From: Bacteroidota bacterium
GTDB lineage: Bacteria; Bacteroidota; Bacteroidia; Bacteroidales; Paludibacteraceae
Direction: 5' to 3'
Assembly: GCA_023391625.1 (NCBI GenBank)
Contig: JAEWAN010000019.1
Span: 57,637 to 121,636 of the forward strand
DNA length: 64,000 nucleotides
The notes below the pieces were generated by a model. The model was not told the DNA's origin. It searched no databases and saw only the letters and a list, made by a program, of their open reading frames with translations. Positions 62,752-64,000 of this stretch are shown in pieces; within the stretch, counting starts at the first letter, position 1; each line of letters starts with the position of its first letter. The translations under genes and the position numbers were made by a program.

Positions 62752-64000
62752 ATGACAACACAAAACAACGAAATGGAATTCGAAAGAAAAAAAATAATTT
62801 ACAACAGTACGCTTGCAAATAATGAAGCGTACGTAATTCCATTATGCTCACTAAACAATCTTGGCGGTGCCAACAACGACTATTATTGCAACGGTGCACT
62901 GCGCCTGAAAAGACCCGACGGAGCAAACCGGCTGGATTACAAGGTAGATGTCCGTGTAGCTAAAATACAGGGACAAGACAACCCTACCTTCAACCTCCGC
63001 GTAGATGGAGCAAACCTGAGCAACCATTTTAACATCAGGCCGGTTAAGTTTCTTATGAACAACATATACCACTTTGGGCTGTACCTGGAAATCGTTCCAG
63101 GTTCCAGCGGCAACACAGTGGGTTACATTGACTTCACAGGACGCTGCCACGACTGGGATCTGCTGGATGTAATCAGTGTTTACAACAACACAACCCAACA
63201 GGCTACCAACCCCGGTTTGTATGATTCAATCATCTTTATGGACGAACAAGGCGAACAACACAAATTCTTCGGAGATGTCATCGCTCCTAACCTGGTTACG
63301 CTGGACGAATTTACGGGCAGCAGCATATTAGACCAACTGGCAGGCGTTATGGGCTGCGGCGGCGGAATCGATGCCGACATGCTTGACGGAAAGCATTACA
63401 GCGACATAGCAAACAGCATTACACAGCAAGTCAATAACATAGCCGTAGGTGCACGTAACCTGATTAACGACAGTTGGATAGATATTGCTTCCAACGATAC
63501 GACCTCTTTTGCCTGCCGCACGGTAGACGTAGTAGCCGGAGAAGATTACGTATTCTCTGCTGCCGGAAATATACGCGGTACATCTGCTTCTGCCAGTGGC
63601 AACGGGTATGTACGCATACAGGGAGCGACACTCAACCAGACACTTTTATTCACGTCGCTGGAAAAAGAACGGAAATACATCCGCTTTACAGCCACAGCCA
63701 CTGAAACACTGAACATCCTGTCGTACATCCAGGCAGCCAACAGCAGCACCACCCAGTTTTACGTGGAATACTACAAACTGGAAATCGGTAATAAAATGAC
63801 AGACTGGTTGCCTTCTCCCGAAGACATCTTCAGAATATCTTCCAACGGAGGATCAGGAATCGTAGATGAAACAGACCCTATTTTCACAGAATGGAAAAAC
63901 GGTTCAAGCATAGTGGCAGGTAAATCGGCCTCAGCTACCGACAGTTCTGTCGCGATAGGAAGCTTAGCCTCATCCTCTGACAGGTCTGTAGCAATCGGTG
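62752..64000 (+). CDS. Phage-tail-fibre-like protein, 3' end beyond the window
   Basis: The frame is open from the ATG at 62752 to the window end (416 codons). Phage-tail-fibre features are DADMLDGKHYSDIANSI near residue 208, a carbohydrate-binding-like block ARNLINDSWIDIAS to YYKLEIGNKMTDWLPSPED (about 236-358), and then AGKSASATDSSVAIGSLASSS with SVAIG repeats typical of YadA-like trimeric heads. The DxLDGxH and EIGNKxTDWxPxPED words recur in phage tail proteins. It starts 64 bases after the giant gene. It probably forms a trimeric receptor-binding fibre. The C-terminus and any chaperone gene are not visible. Confidence 0.8.
   Translation, partial: MTTQNNEMEFERKKIIYNSTLANNEAYVIPLCSLNNLGGANNDYYCNGALRLKRPDGANRLDYKVDVRVAKIQGQDNPTFNLRVDGANLSNHFNIRPVKFLMNNIYHFGLYLEIVPGSSGNTVGYIDFTGRCHDWDLLDVISVYNNTTQQATNPGLYDSIIFMDEQGEQHKFFGDVIAPNLVTLDEFTGSSILDQLAGVMGCGGGIDADMLDGKHYSDIANSITQQVNNIAVGARNLINDSWIDIASNDTTSFACRTVDVVAGEDYVFSAAGNIRGTSASASGNGYVRIQGATLNQTLLFTSLEKERKYIRFTATATETLNILSYIQAANSSTTQFYVEYYKLEIGNKMTDWLPSPEDIFRISSNGGSGIVDETDPIFTEWKNGSSIVAGKSASATDSSVAIGSLASSSDRSVAIG

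Overview
The window looks like a chromosomal segment from a Bacteroidales bacterium, probably a gut Bacteroides or Parabacteroides relative; I cannot fix the genus. Several promoters show the Bacteroidetes TTTG (-33) and TAnnTTTG (-7) pattern, Shine-Dalgarno sites are mostly absent, and the gene families (DUF5690-type transporter, PepSY-like periplasmic protein, split KdpD, sigma-54 response regulator near kdp) fit that group.

Region 1 (1-22.4 kb, + strand) is a cell-surface polysaccharide locus. Part 1a runs wecC (cut by the window edge), a serine-acetyltransferase-like enzyme, wecB, a Wzx flippase, a hexapeptide acyltransferase, a Wzy-like polymerase, two GT4 glycosyltransferases, a CapK/PaaK-like adenylating enzyme, an N5-(carboxyethyl)ornithine-synthase-like enzyme, a sugar-transfer-type ATP-grasp protein, an alpha/alpha-toroid protein, an OafA-type acyltransferase and a WecG/TagA transferase. 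It predicts a polymer containing ManNAcA that may carry an opine-like carboxyethyl amino acid in amide linkage. Part 1b starts with a decayed second wecB copy, followed by a second Wzx, two GT2 transferases, an FrhB-like iron-sulfur protein and a polysaccharide pyruvyl transferase. The interior genes are extremely AT-rich compared with wecB, wecC and wecG.

Region 2 (22.4-30.2 kb, mostly - strand) holds a small secreted protein with a strong promoter, a 2-aminoethylphosphonate degradation operon (transporter, phnX, phnW) ending in a UUCG-loop terminator, a 1.1-kb gene-free stretch with perfect hairpins, an ICMT-like membrane methyltransferase, an outer-membrane beta-barrel protein and a PepSY-like periplasmic protein.

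Region 3 (30.3-45.9 kb) looks like an osmoadaptation block. A sigma-54-dependent response regulator and a divergent, catalytically degenerate aspartokinase homologue precede a 12-kb + strand gene train: a 32-residue membrane peptide, kdpF, kdpA, kdpB, kdpC, a TorF-like porin, a trehalose-6-phosphate synthase/phosphatase fusion, a GH15 glucoamylase/trehalase, a soluble KdpD sensor half and a separate histidine kinase. A near-consensus -24/-12 promoter lies just upstream of the train.

Region 4 (46-52.8 kb) is housekeeping and stress: tRNA-Arg(CCG) with a covarying U19-A56 tertiary pair, a zinc metallopeptidase, purA, a Fur-family regulator, a DNA alkylation repair protein, tRNA-His, tRNA-Leu, glutathione peroxidase, a small membrane protein and ferritin.

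Region 5 (53.4-64 kb, continuing off the end) is the most unusual part. Three large + strand genes follow a gene-free stretch with repeated TTTCTACA boxes: a 995-residue protein ending in an M15-like peptidase signature, a 2046-residue beta-rich protein without signal peptide or recognised domain, and a phage-tail-fibre-like protein with trimeric-adhesin head repeats. I regard these as candidates for an undescribed phage-tail-like or injection-associated system. No sheath, tube, baseplate or ATPase gene lies within the window.
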